Positions 1 to 6,767 of a stretch of 10,770 nt of DNA are shown here, piece after piece. This DNA comes from an uncultured Clostridia bacterium. Lineage in GTDB: Bacteria > Bacillota > Clostridia > Christensenellales > Borkfalkiaceae. Location: the NCBI GenBank assembly GCA_944372565.1, contig CALVZR010000174.1:1-10770 (forward strand). The letters run 5' to 3'. The translations under genes and the position numbers were made by a program. Position 1 is the stretch's first letter. The number at the start of each line of letters is the position of its first letter. The notes beneath the pieces were generated by a model. It saw only the letters and a list, made by a program, of their open reading frames with translations, made no database searches and was not told where the DNA came from.

Positions 1-1
1 C

Positions 2-955
2 GTGGGCGTGATCGTGTGCGACGCGCTCGACGAAATTTCCCGCCTGAGCGCGCTGTGCGAAAGCAGGGGCGCGGAGCAGAAGATTATGCTGCGCGTCAAT
101 CCCGGCGTGGAGGCGCACACGCATCACTTCGTGCAGACCGCCACGCCCGATTCCAAATTCGGTTTTTCCGTGGCGAACGGCGAGGCGATGCGGGCGGTGA
201 AAAGCGCCGTCGCGGCGAAAAACCTGCGCCTTATCGGGCTGCACTGCCATATCGGTTCGCAGATCTTCGAAAAGGAATCTTTCTCGCTCGCGGCGGAAAA
301 GATGACCGATTTTTATAAACGGGTGAAGGACGAACTTTCCTACGAATTCGAAGCGCTCAATCTCGGCGGAGGATTCGGCATCTATTATACGGACGAAGAC
401 CGCAAACTGGACGCGAAAGGCTATGCGGAATACATCGCCGCGGTGGCGGAAACGCTGAAAGACTGCGTGCAGAAAAAAGGACTGAAAAAGCCGTTTTTAT
501 ATCTCTAACCGGGGCGTTCCATCGTGGGCGAGGCGGGAATCACGCTCTATACCGCGGGCAGCGTGAAGAAGATCCCCGGCATCAAAAATTACGTGGCAGT
601 GGACGGCGGTATGTTCGATAACCCCCGCCATGCGCTGTACGGCTCCAAATACACCGCCGTCCTCGCCAACCGCATGGATGAAATGAAGGGCGCAGCCGAA
701 CCCTATTCCATCGCGGGCAAATGCTGCGAAAGCGGGGATATCGTCGCGGCGGACTGCCTTCTTCCCGAACCGAAAAGGGGAGATCTCATCGCCGTGCTTT
801 CCACGGGGGCGTATAATTACTCCATGGCGAGCAATTACAACCGAAACGCCGTGCCGCCCGTCGTGCTCGTGGAAAACGGAAAAAGCGATTACCTCGTGAA
901 GCCGCAGACCTATGAGGACATCGCGAGAAACGATGCCGATTGCAAATTGATTTAA
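2..955 (+). pseudogene. lysA: Diaminopimelate decarboxylase, 5'-truncated by the window and interrupted by an in-frame TAA
   Basis: LysA is a PLP enzyme (fold type III) that decarboxylates meso-diaminopimelate to L-lysine, the last step of lysine synthesis. The window starts inside the gene, so the N-terminus with the PLP lysine is not seen. Visible family landmarks are RVNPGV, the HCHIGSQ motif, the glycine loop NLGGGFG, PGRSIVGEAG, the CESGD motif carrying the active-site Cys, and the SMASNYN segment. The reading frame is intact from 2 to 955 except for TAA at 506-508. It falls directly before PGRS, where the family has EPGR, so it is most simply a GAA to TAA change. Both flanks stay in the same frame and look fully conserved, which suggests a recent nonsense mutation or a base error in the assembly. 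If real, the product lacks its C-terminal barrel and catalytic Cys. The remaining halves are 2-508 and the frame continuing to 955. Identification is very secure; pseudogene status is less so. Confidence 0.85.
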
Positions 956-975
956 CCGATATTTAACGATCTTTC

Positions 976-996
976 AGCCGCAACCGCGGCTTTTTT
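976..996 (+). terminator. Intrinsic terminator after lysA
   Basis: GCCGC (977-981), loop AACC and GCGGC (986-990) form a perfect GC stem followed by six T; A976 and T991 can add a pair. It starts about 20 nt after the lysA stop and separates lysA from the next operon. Confidence 0.85.
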
Positions 997-997
997 C

Positions 998-1026
998 TTG
1001 CAATTTTCCGCCATATCGTTTATAAT
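998..1026 (+). promoter_or_regulatory. Sigma-A type promoter for the M50-scpA-scpB operon
   Basis: TTGCAA (998-1003) is separated by exactly 17 nt from a perfect TATAAT (1021-1026). It lies directly behind the lysA terminator and 36 nt upstream of the protease start codon, so transcription would begin near 1033 with a leader of about 30 nt. The -35 box matches 4 of 6 consensus positions. Confidence 0.75.
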
Positions 1027-1062
1027 GAATACAACGAAAAGTCAAAAGAGAACCAACGGGAA

Positions 1063-1737
1063 ATGAATCAGATCGTAGAGAGAATCATCATTTATATCTG
1101 CATGTTTCTGGCGGTGTTGCTCGTATTGCCCTTCCACGAATTCGCGCACGCGTTCGCGGCGGTGAAGTGCGGCGACGAAACGCCCCGCGTAAACGGCAGA
1201 TACACGCTCAATCCCTTCGCACATTTCGATGTTTTAGGGTTGGCGTGTTTTGTGCTCGTCGGTTTCGGTTGGGCAAAACCCGTGCCCGTAAATCCCTATA
1301 ATTTCCGCCGCTACAAGCGCGGAATGGTGTGGGTGTCGATCGCTGGCGTGCTCGCCAACCTCATCATGGCGTTTCTGGTTTACCCGCTTTACGAGCTTTC
1401 CCTGCTCATTCCCGATTTCGGCTATTTTGACGACGTTGTGAGTTTGACTTTGAGTTTCGCTTTCAGCATGAACCTCACGTTCTTCATCTTCAATATCCTG
1501 CCGTTTTACCCGCTGGACGGATTCCGCGTGATAGACGCCACGGTGAACCATTCCAATCCCGTATATCGTTTCCTGCGCAATTACGGGCAGTATATCCTGC
1601 TCGCGCTCATCGTGCTGAGCTTTATCGCGGATTGGGTGCCCGCGCTCGCTTTTTTGGACGTGCTCGGTTTCGTGATCGGCAACGGCGCGTATTATCTCGG
1701 TTTGCCTATACGATTGTTCTGGGGGTTATTTTTCTGA
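1063..1737 (+). CDS. Site-2 protease family (M50) intramembrane zinc metalloprotease
   Basis: A 224-residue polytopic membrane protein of the S2P/M50 family, whose members cut substrates within the membrane. The zinc motif HEFAH is at residues 25-29 in the first hydrophobic segment. The second family signature, NILPFYPLDG, has Asp152 as the expected third zinc ligand. The GRYTLNPFAHFDVLG stretch is the usual family sequence between them. Further hydrophobic segments lie around residues 90-112, 126-148 and 170-190. It has the short YwhC-like form: no PDZ or CBS domain is visible, so it is not RseP/RasP-like in layout. The start follows a promoter and has only a weak ribosome site (CGGGA). Its TGA overlaps the scpA ATG by one base, so the two are probably translationally coupled. 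A protease here next to scpAB is a recurring clostridial arrangement; the substrate is unknown. Confidence 0.93.
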   Translation: MNQIVERIIIYICMFLAVLLVLPFHEFAHAFAAVKCGDETPRVNGRYTLNPFAHFDVLGLACFVLVGFGWAKPVPVNPYNFRRYKRGMVWVSIAGVLANLIMAFLVYPLYELSLLIPDFGYFDDVVSLTLSFAFSMNLTFFIFNILPFYPLDGFRVIDATVNHSNPVYRFLRNYGQYILLALIVLSFIADWVPALAFLDVLGFVIGNGAYYLGLPIRLFWGLFF

Positions 1738-2507
1738 TGGCGGAGTTTGAATCGGTTGTCGATTATTCCACAAAACTCGATAACTTCGAAGGGCCGCTCG
1801 ATCTGCTGCTGCACCTCATCAAGGAGGCGAAGATCGAGATCAAGGATATCTTCGTTTCCCAGGTAACCGACCAGTATCTGCAATATATCGCGTCTATGGA
1901 CGTGATCGACGTGGAAAAGGCGAGCGAATACCTCGGTATGGCGGCAACCCTCGTGGAAATCAAATCCAAGGCGCTGTTGCCAAAACCCGAAGAGTTTCTG
2001 GAAGATATAGAGGATCCCGAACAGGCGCTGATCCGTCAGCTGGAAGAATACAAGATCTTCAAGGAAACGAGCGAAAAACTCAAATTGCAGGAAAACGTGA
2101 ACCGTTTTTATAAAGAGCCGGATAAATCCGCGGGGGACGTGAAGATCGTATATAAAGACTTCAATCTGGAAGGGCTGATTTCCGCGTTTTCCAAACTGCT
2201 TTTGAAGGTGGACGCGCAAAAGCGCGAACAAAATACGCAGAAAGAAATCCCCAAAGACGTTTTCACGGTGGCGGACAAAGTGAATTTTATCCGCGAAGAA
2301 CTGCTGAAACGCCAGAGTATGAGTTTTTTTGAATTATTTACGGGATATTACACGAGAAACGAATTGATAACGACCTTCCAGGCAATGCTGGAACTGCTCA
2401 AATGGCAGTATATCCGCGTGGAGCAGAACGGCGTTTTCGACGATATCACCATCACTTTGCGAGAAGACAGAAATGAAGAAATCGGAGAGATTGACGAATA
2501 TAATTGA
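1737..2507 (+). CDS. scpA: Segregation and condensation protein A (kleisin of SMC-ScpAB)
   Basis: ScpA is the kleisin subunit that bridges the heads of the SMC dimer and binds ScpB, forming the bacterial condensin that compacts and separates new chromosomes. The product is 256 residues, normal for the family. The N-terminal signature FEGPLDLLLHLIKEAKIEI is near residues 16-34, followed by the helical segment ending in AATLVEIKSKALLPKP. An acidic, helical middle leads to the C-terminal winged helix (FFELFTGYYTRNELITTFQA...LELLKWQYI). The start at 1737 was chosen because the conserved family N-terminus begins there and it overlaps the upstream stop as TGATG; the frame is open further upstream, but that part only mirrors the protease gene. 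The scpB start lies 35 nt before the scpA stop, so both subunits are likely made in coupled amounts. Confidence 0.96.
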   Translation: MAEFESVVDYSTKLDNFEGPLDLLLHLIKEAKIEIKDIFVSQVTDQYLQYIASMDVIDVEKASEYLGMAATLVEIKSKALLPKPEEFLEDIEDPEQALIRQLEEYKIFKETSEKLKLQENVNRFYKEPDKSAGDVKIVYKDFNLEGLISAFSKLLLKVDAQKREQNTQKEIPKDVFTVADKVNFIREELLKRQSMSFFELFTGYYTRNELITTFQAMLELLKWQYIRVEQNGVFDDITITLREDRNEEIGEIDEYN

Positions 2508-3192
2508 ATCCATCGCGTTCGTTTCGGGCAACCCCATCGCCATCAGGGACATCGCGGAGAAACTCGAAATCGGGGAAAAAGAAATCGTGAACGCGGTGAA
2601 AAAGCTGCAGGAAAAATACAGCGGCAACTGCGGCTTGCAGCTTTTGATGTTCAACAAGAAGATTCAGTTCGCGTCCAACCCGGATTATGCGGACGAAGTT
2701 TCTTCCGTGCTCAACCCCATCAAAGAGCGTGAACTTTCGAGAAGTATGCTGGAAACGGCGGCCATCATCGCCTACAAGCAACCCGTAACGAGAATGGACC
2801 TCGAGGAAATCCGCGGCAACAGCGAATACGCCGTGCAGAAACTTTTAGAGCTCAAAGTTATCGAACCCGTGGGGAGAAAGGACGCCGTGGGCAAGCCCAT
2901 TTTATACGGCACGACGGATGAATTCTTAAAAAGGTTTCAGATCTCTTCCTTGGACGAACTGCCCGATTACGAGGAACTGCTCGAACGGATCGCGCAGATC
3001 CACGGCGCCGCGAACGACGACGATTATCTTTATAAAAAGGACGAATACGTGGAAGAGCCCGAGCCTTCCAACGCGGAAGAGGCGCTCGGCAAGATAGAGG
3101 AAAAAGAAGGGGAAGAGGATTTTGAACTTCCGCCCGTGGAGGAAGAGGAGATTCCCGATTTCCTCAAAGACGAAAAAGTGGAAAAAATCTGA
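2473..3192 (+). CDS. scpB: Segregation and condensation protein B
   Basis: ScpB forms dimers of tandem winged-helix domains and binds the central part of ScpA in the SMC condensin. The 239-residue product starts with the typical LTNIIESIAFVSGNPIAI first helix region. It contains the family hallmark AAIIAYKQPVTRMDLEEIRG, and then GRKDAVGKPILYGTT and FLKRFQISSLDELP near residues 130-165. The start at 2473 fits family N-termini and has GAGAAG about 10 nt upstream. It overlaps scpA by 35 nt in another frame. After the conserved core, from about residue 180 on, is a long acidic tail (many Glu/Asp, with ED, EEEE and KEGEED runs) that looks disordered and makes the protein longer than a minimal ScpB. 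A terminator follows at 3226. Confidence 0.96.
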   Translation: MKKSERLTNIIESIAFVSGNPIAIRDIAEKLEIGEKEIVNAVKKLQEKYSGNCGLQLLMFNKKIQFASNPDYADEVSSVLNPIKERELSRSMLETAAIIAYKQPVTRMDLEEIRGNSEYAVQKLLELKVIEPVGRKDAVGKPILYGTTDEFLKRFQISSLDELPDYEELLERIAQIHGAANDDDYLYKKDEYVEEPEPSNAEEALGKIEEKEGEEDFELPPVEEEEIPDFLKDEKVEKI

Positions 3193-3225
3193 AAAAAGAG
3201 GTGTTTTCCGCCAAAAAAACGAACG

Positions 3226-3277
3226 GAATCCGAACTTGCAGACCGATTTCAACCGGCGGCGCGTTCGGATTTTTATT
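3226..3277 (+). terminator. Probable terminator after scpB
   Basis: AATCCGAAC (3227-3235) and GTTCGGATT (3263-3271) are a perfect 9-bp inverted repeat, with G3226 and T3272 able to add a wobble pair. TTTTATTT follows. The 27-nt loop contains a smaller CCG/CGG pairing. The loop is longer than usual, so efficiency is uncertain. Confidence 0.6.
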
Positions 3278-3344
3278 TACGTCTTGCATTTTGCCCGCAT
3301 CCGCCCTATACTGAAATAAATTAAAAATATTTTAAAATACGTCT

Positions 3345-3373
3345 TTGACTTTAAAATAGCGCGAGAGTATAAT
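3345..3373 (+). promoter_or_regulatory. Strong promoter of the lipoprotein gene
   Basis: TTGACT (3345-3350), a 17-nt spacer and a perfect TATAAT (3368-3373). The 25-30 nt before the -35 box are almost pure A/T (AAATTAAAAATATTTTAAAA), resembling an UP element. The start codon is 38 nt downstream of the -10 box. This is among the best promoters in the window and indicates that the lipoprotein is transcribed independently of scpAB. Confidence 0.85.
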
Positions 3374-3411
3374 ATGAAACAAATAGAATATCAGAAAAAA
3401 GGAGGCTGTGA

Positions 3412-3867
3412 ATGAAAAAAATATGGTCATTATTGTTGGCAGGTATGTTGCTTATCTCCGGTATATCCTTTTCGGGATGTAAAGAGTATGTTCCGGAATT
3501 AAGCCTGGAAAACTATGGGGACTGGACGATTTATTTCGAAGACGAAATGGCAGATCCTTCGAGTCTGGAAGTGAATTACAAAGAGTATATCGGGAATTAT
3601 CCCACGTTCACCTATCAGCTGAGCGAAATCGGGGACAGGAAATATTGTTTCCCCGAAGTGGAGTTCCGATACAAAGACGGAGAAAGTTATTATCTGCTTG
3701 AAATTTCAGGAAAAGATAAATTTAACGAAGAAAAGCAATTATATGATCCTGTGCCGTATGTAAACGAAAAAGGGAATTATAGAATCTATTGGGATATATA
3801 TAATCAAGATGAAACAGGAAAAAGTACGATATACGGCGGCATAAGTATTGATGTTGAAATTGTATAA
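3412..3867 (+). CDS. Small secreted lipoprotein of unknown function
   Basis: The 151-residue product begins with a classical lipoprotein signal: MKK, a hydrophobic core of about 15 residues, then FSGC with Cys23 as the likely lipid-modified residue (Phe at -3 is unusual but tolerated). The mature part is hydrophilic and rich in Tyr, Glu and Asp, with alternating patterns suggesting beta strands (WTIYFEDE, YYLLEISG, YRIYWDIYN, GGISIDVEIV), consistent with a small beta-sandwich-like surface domain. No known family or catalytic motif was recognised. A full Shine-Dalgarno AAGGAGG (3399-3405) lies 6 nt before the ATG. The gene has its own promoter and is bounded by terminators, interrupting the scpAB-ytfJ cluster. 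Its AT-rich codon use (TAT, AAA, GAA) differs from the GC-rich neighbours, hinting at a different origin or a different expression regime. Confidence 0.85.
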   Translation: MKKIWSLLLAGMLLISGISFSGCKEYVPELSLENYGDWTIYFEDEMADPSSLEVNYKEYIGNYPTFTYQLSEIGDRKYCFPEVEFRYKDGESYYLLEISGKDKFNEEKQLYDPVPYVNEKGNYRIYWDIYNQDETGKSTIYGGISIDVEIV

Positions 3868-3884
3868 AGAATATAAAAACAAAC

Positions 3885-3944
3885 AAGGAGAGGAAAAATG
3901 AGTAAAAACAAATGAGAATTACATTTGTTGCCGCTTTTCTTTGA
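3885..3944 (+). other. Two overlapping mini-frames behind a strong ribosome site (leader peptide or gene remnant)
   Basis: AAGGAG (3885-3890) sits 7 nt before ATG 3898, which reads MSKNK and stops at TGA 3913-3915. That stop overlaps a second ATG at 3912 (ATGA), which reads MRITFVAAFL and stops at TGA 3942-3944, just before the terminator. The ribosome site is far better than chance would need, yet no real protein follows. It is either the 5' remnant of a lost gene in the lipoprotein transcript or a very short coupled peptide pair. Confidence 0.4.
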
Positions 3945-3950
3945 TCGATT

Positions 3951-3977
3951 CGCCGTTCCGTTCGGGGCGGTTTTTTT
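3951..3977 (+). terminator. Terminator of the lipoprotein cassette
   Basis: CGCC (3951-3954) pairs with GGCG (3966-3969); an inner CC/GG pairing closes a GTTC loop, and seven T follow (3971-3977). It lies about 110 nt after the lipoprotein stop and isolates the cassette from the next gene. Confidence 0.7.
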
Positions 3978-4037
3978 ATAAAAATTTGTATCCGCATCCC
4001 GCTGCATAAAAACGGGCGGATTGCAGATATTATAACC

Positions 4038-4583
4038 GTGCATTGGGTTTATATCGCGCTCGCCGCGTATGCGGCGCTGCTCTGCCCGATCTTCGCGGAC
4101 GCGTATTTGTATTACGATAAGGATCTCGCGAAATTCTGTTTCCGCATCACGCTATACGGCATTCCCGTTCTCGGCGGATACGGAGAGAAAATAAAGGGAG
4201 GCATGGCGCTGCACTTTTCGGAAAAGAAAGCGGCCGTCGTCTCTTTCAGATCGGTTTTCGGTATGCGCTCGCAGTTCAATCTGCATAAAGATTATATGAT
4301 ACGGAAAATCGGCGTGCTGGCGGAATACGGAAGCGAAAACGCGCCCGCTCTGCCGTTTGCGTTCGCTTTCGTTTCGCACATTCTCGCGCAGATTTTCGGC
4401 GCGGTGAACGCGGAAACGGGCGGAACGGCGGCGCTCCGGTACGACGCGGCCCTTTACGAGGCCCGTTCGGTTTTCAGAATCCAGATGCACATAAACGTCG
4501 TGTTCAATCTCTTTACGGTGGCGATCACGCTCGTAAAGGTTATTTTGAGGAAAGCGGAAACATGGATCAAACGAACAAAATAA
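4038..4583 (+). CDS. DUF2953-like membrane-associated protein (YtfI-type), assigned mainly by position
   Basis: A 181-residue protein with an N-terminal hydrophobic segment (about residues 3-22). A beta-rich middle part follows (FCFRITLYGIPVLGGY..., with basic and aromatic residues). The C-terminal half has AALRYDAALYEARSVFRIQMHINVV and a hydrophobic/basic end. In Bacillus and Clostridia the gene next to ytfJ encodes a DUF2953 protein with a similar layout: N-terminal anchor, then a region ending in an R-x-R-hydrophobic stretch. The match here is recognised by layout and synteny more than by a firm motif. The start is GTG 4038, chosen because no ATG, GTG or TTG lies upstream in frame after the preceding terminator and the hydrophobic segment begins there. 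The ribosome site is poor and no clear promoter was found. The 3' end overlaps ytfJ by 22 nt. Role unknown; probably linked to sporulation. Confidence 0.72.
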   Translation: MHWVYIALAAYAALLCPIFADAYLYYDKDLAKFCFRITLYGIPVLGGYGEKIKGGMALHFSEKKAAVVSFRSVFGMRSQFNLHKDYMIRKIGVLAEYGSENAPALPFAFAFVSHILAQIFGAVNAETGGTAALRYDAALYEARSVFRIQMHINVVFNLFTVAITLVKVILRKAETWIKRTK

Positions 4584-4927
4584 ACGCCGTAATCGAAACG
4601 GCGATGAAAAACTTAAACGATATGATAGACGTGAATACCGTTGTGGGAAAGCCCATCGCCACGGAGGCGGGAACGGTTTTTCCCATCTGCAAGGTAACGC
4701 TCGGCTTTATGACGGGCGGCGGGGAATACGGAGAGGTGAAACTCTTCAAAAAGGATTCCGCCCTGCCGTTCGCGGGGGGAAGCGGCGCCGTCGTTTCCAT
4801 CAAGCCCGCGGGCTTTCTCGTGCACGAATCGGGTAAATACCGCATAGAGGCGTTTACGGAGGGCGTGGATAAACTCATCGAATCCACAGGCGAACTCTTC
4901 AGAAATATGCAGGAGGAAACGCAATGA
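4562..4927 (+). CDS. ytfJ: GerW/YtfJ family spore protein
   Basis: The 121-residue product carries the YtfJ/GerW signature. The N-terminal helix (IETAMKNLNDMIDVNTVVGKP) is followed by GTVFPICKVTLGFMTGGGEYG, with the glycine-rich turn typical of the family, then AGGSGAVVSIKPAGFLV. In Bacillus subtilis YtfJ (GerW) is a forespore-expressed spore protein needed for normal germination with some nutrients; its biochemical activity is not established. The start is supported by GAGGAAA (4547-4553), 8 nt before the ATG. It overlaps the upstream gene by 22 nt and the downstream carboxypeptidase by 4 nt (ATGA), so the three are probably co-translated. The gene is the strongest evidence that the organism belongs to a spore-forming lineage. 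Confidence 0.93.
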   Translation: MDQTNKINAVIETAMKNLNDMIDVNTVVGKPIATEAGTVFPICKVTLGFMTGGGEYGEVKLFKKDSALPFAGGSGAVVSIKPAGFLVHESGKYRIEAFTEGVDKLIESTGELFRNMQEETQ

Positions 4928-5991
4928 AAAAACTCCTGATCCTTTTCATGAGCGCGCTGCTCGGGCTCTCGGCGTTCACGGCGGTAAGGCCGGCGTTTGC
5001 GGCGGGCGTCGTCGATGCGGAAATCGTTCTGGAAGTCGGCTCGAAGAGGGTTCTCTTCGAAAAGGATGCCGACGCTAAGATGTATCCCGCCAGCACCACG
5101 AAGGTGCTCACCGCCATCTGCGCAATAGAAAACGCCGATTTAAACGAAATCGTGGAGATCACAAAACCCTGCGTGGGCGTGGAAGGTTCGAGCATCTATC
5201 TGGAAGAAGGCGAAAAGCTGAGCGTGCGCGAACTTTTATACGGTCTGATGCTGCGCTCGGGGAACGACGCCGCCACGGCGCTCGCCCTGCACGTAAGCGG
5301 TTCGATAGAAAAATTCGCCGAACTGATGAACGAAACCGCCGCAAAGGCAGGCGCGGAACATTCCAATTTCGTCAATCCGCACGGACTTCCTAACGACGAT
5401 CATTACGTTACCGCCCGCGATCTCGCGCTGATCACCGCGTATTCGCTGCAAAACGAAGATTTCAAACAGATCGTTTCCACGAAAAAAATCGAGATCTCCA
5501 ACGGGGATAAGCCGTATAAGCGCCTGCTCATCAACAAGAACAAACTGCTCTTCAACTGCGAGGGCGCAACGGGCGTAAAGACGGGCTACACGAAAAAGGC
5601 GGGCAGATGCCTGGTTTCTTCCTGCGAACGGAACGGTATGGAACTGGTTTCCGTCGTGCTGAACTGCGGGCCGATGTTTGAAAGGGCGAAAGCCCATTTC
5701 GATAAATACTTTTCGCTCTATAAACTGTATAAGGTTTGGGAAAGCGATTTCGTCGCGGACTTCGTTCCCGTGGAGGGCACGGAAAAAGAGTGCGCGCTCC
5801 GCACCGAAAACGACGTGTATCTGCCCCTGACCGAGGAGGAGCATAAAAGCCTGGAAATTATCTATGATATTCCCGAATTTCTTCCGAACGGCGTCAAAAA
5901 GGGGCGGGAAGCGGGAAAATTGGATTTTTATGCCCGAAATAAGTTGATTTTTTCCGAAAAAATCTATACAATTAACGGGATAAACGATTGA
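4924..5991 (+). CDS. D-alanyl-D-alanine carboxypeptidase (PBP5/6, peptidase S11)
   Basis: A low-molecular-mass penicillin-binding protein that removes the terminal D-Ala from peptidoglycan stem peptides outside the cell membrane. The 355 residues start with a secretion signal (KKLLILFMSALLGLSAF) with likely cleavage after AFA (about residue 26). All three catalytic motifs are present: SxxK as STTK at 57-60 (Ser57 nucleophile), SGN at 112-114 and KTG at 219-221. The family S11 C-terminal beta domain follows, roughly 245-350. No clear C-terminal amphipathic anchor is visible, so membrane attachment may be weak. Placement after ytfJ and before rluB resembles dacB in Bacillus, where the enzyme shapes spore cortex; DacF is the other possibility, and the sequence does not separate them, so no symbol is given. 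ATG 4924 overlaps the ytfJ stop by 4 nt. Confidence 0.94.
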   Translation: MKKLLILFMSALLGLSAFTAVRPAFAAGVVDAEIVLEVGSKRVLFEKDADAKMYPASTTKVLTAICAIENADLNEIVEITKPCVGVEGSSIYLEEGEKLSVRELLYGLMLRSGNDAATALALHVSGSIEKFAELMNETAAKAGAEHSNFVNPHGLPNDDHYVTARDLALITAYSLQNEDFKQIVSTKKIEISNGDKPYKRLLINKNKLLFNCEGATGVKTGYTKKAGRCLVSSCERNGMELVSVVLNCGPMFERAKAHFDKYFSLYKLYKVWESDFVADFVPVEGTEKECALRTENDVYLPLTEEEHKSLEIIYDIPEFLPNGVKKGREAGKLDFYARNKLIFSEKIYTINGIND

Positions 5992-6004
5992 GGAAAAAAC
6001 AAAA

Positions 6005-6709
6005 GTGAGAATCAACAAATTTTTGGCGGAGTGCGGCGTGGCTTCCCGCCGCGCGGCGGATAAACTCGTCGAGGACGGCGAAGTGAAGATCAACGGCAGA
6101 ACGTGCGCGCTCGGGGACGAGGTGGACGAGAATGCGGATACCGTTACGGTGGGCGGAAAGGTCGTTTCCGCCGCGAAAAAGCACGAGTATTACATCATGA
6201 ACAAGCCCAAGGGCTACGTTTGCACCGTGAAGGACGACAAGGGCAGGAAGACCGTGATGGATCTGCTTCCGCCCAATGTCGGGAGAATTTATCCCGTCGG
6301 GCGGCTGGATTACGATTCCGAAGGCCTGCTGCTCTTCACGAACGACGGAGATCTCTCTTTCCGCCTGACCCATCCGAAAAACGAAATCCCGAAAACCTAT
6401 CTCGTAAAAATCGAGGGGAGCATTTCGGAAGAGGCTTTGCGCCGCATCAGAAACGGCGTTCTCGTGGACGGCAGGCCTACGGGCAAATGCACGGTGAAAG
6501 TCGTGGACGAGAACAGGGAAGGCGTGAAGTTACATATCACGGTAACCGAGGGGCGCAACCGCCAGGTGCGGAAGATGTTCGAGGCGGTCGGCAAAGAAGT
6601 TAAGTTTTTAAAACGCATCAAAATAGGGGAGCTCACCTTAAAAGGGCTGGACCGCGGCAGCGTTCGGAAACTTTCCGCCGAAGAGATTTTTTACCTGAAA
6701 AACCTGTAA
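6005..6709 (+). CDS. rluB: Ribosomal pseudouridine synthase, RsuA/RluB family
   Basis: The 234-residue enzyme isomerises a uridine of ribosomal RNA. An S4 RNA-binding domain occupies about residues 1-47 (MRINKFLAECGVASRRAADK...G.VKING). The catalytic domain has NKPKGYVCT and the catalytic motif GRLDYDSEGLLLFTNDG with Asp102, then NRQVRKMFEAVG and LKRIKIGELTL. B. subtilis has an rluB-type gene at the same place in its scpAB-dacB-spmAB cluster, acting on 23S rRNA near U2605 (E. coli numbering); the exact target here is inferred. The start is GTG 6005 because the S4 domain begins there; GAGG (5990-5993) lies 11 nt upstream and overlaps the previous stop. Only 13 nt separate it from the carboxypeptidase, so it should be the last gene of that operon, closed by the terminator at 6731. 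Confidence 0.93.
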   Translation: MRINKFLAECGVASRRAADKLVEDGEVKINGRTCALGDEVDENADTVTVGGKVVSAAKKHEYYIMNKPKGYVCTVKDDKGRKTVMDLLPPNVGRIYPVGRLDYDSEGLLLFTNDGDLSFRLTHPKNEIPKTYLVKIEGSISEEALRRIRNGVLVDGRPTGKCTVKVVDENREGVKLHITVTEGRNRQVRKMFEAVGKEVKFLKRIKIGELTLKGLDRGSVRKLSAEEIFYLKNL

Positions 6710-6730
6710 AAAGACCCGAAAAAGTCAGTA

Positions 6731-6767
6731 AAAAACAGCGCTTTGTTTAAGCGCTGTTTTTTTATTT
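6731..6767. terminator. Shared bidirectional terminator between convergent genes
   Basis: AAAAACAGCGCTT (6731-6743) and AAGCGCTGTTTTT (6749-6761) form a perfect 13-bp stem with a 5-nt loop, followed on the plus strand by more T. It lies 21 nt after rluB and just beyond the stop codon (6775-6777) of the minus-strand gene, so it can end both transcripts. Confidence 0.92.

Noticed and set aside
506..955. Reassignment of TAA to an amino acid
   Set aside because: lysA itself and rluB end in TAA right before intrinsic terminators, and the lipoprotein and recombinase also end in TAA at sensible places.
3295..3999. CCGCATCC at 3295-3302 and 3992-3999 as target-site duplication around the lipoprotein cassette
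   Set aside because: Only 8 bp, not at clean element ends, and no transposase or terminal inverted repeats; compatible with chance.
5236..6093. Long minus-strand frame across the carboxypeptidase gene
   Set aside because: Shadow of a strongly supported gene with intact catalytic motifs on the other strand.
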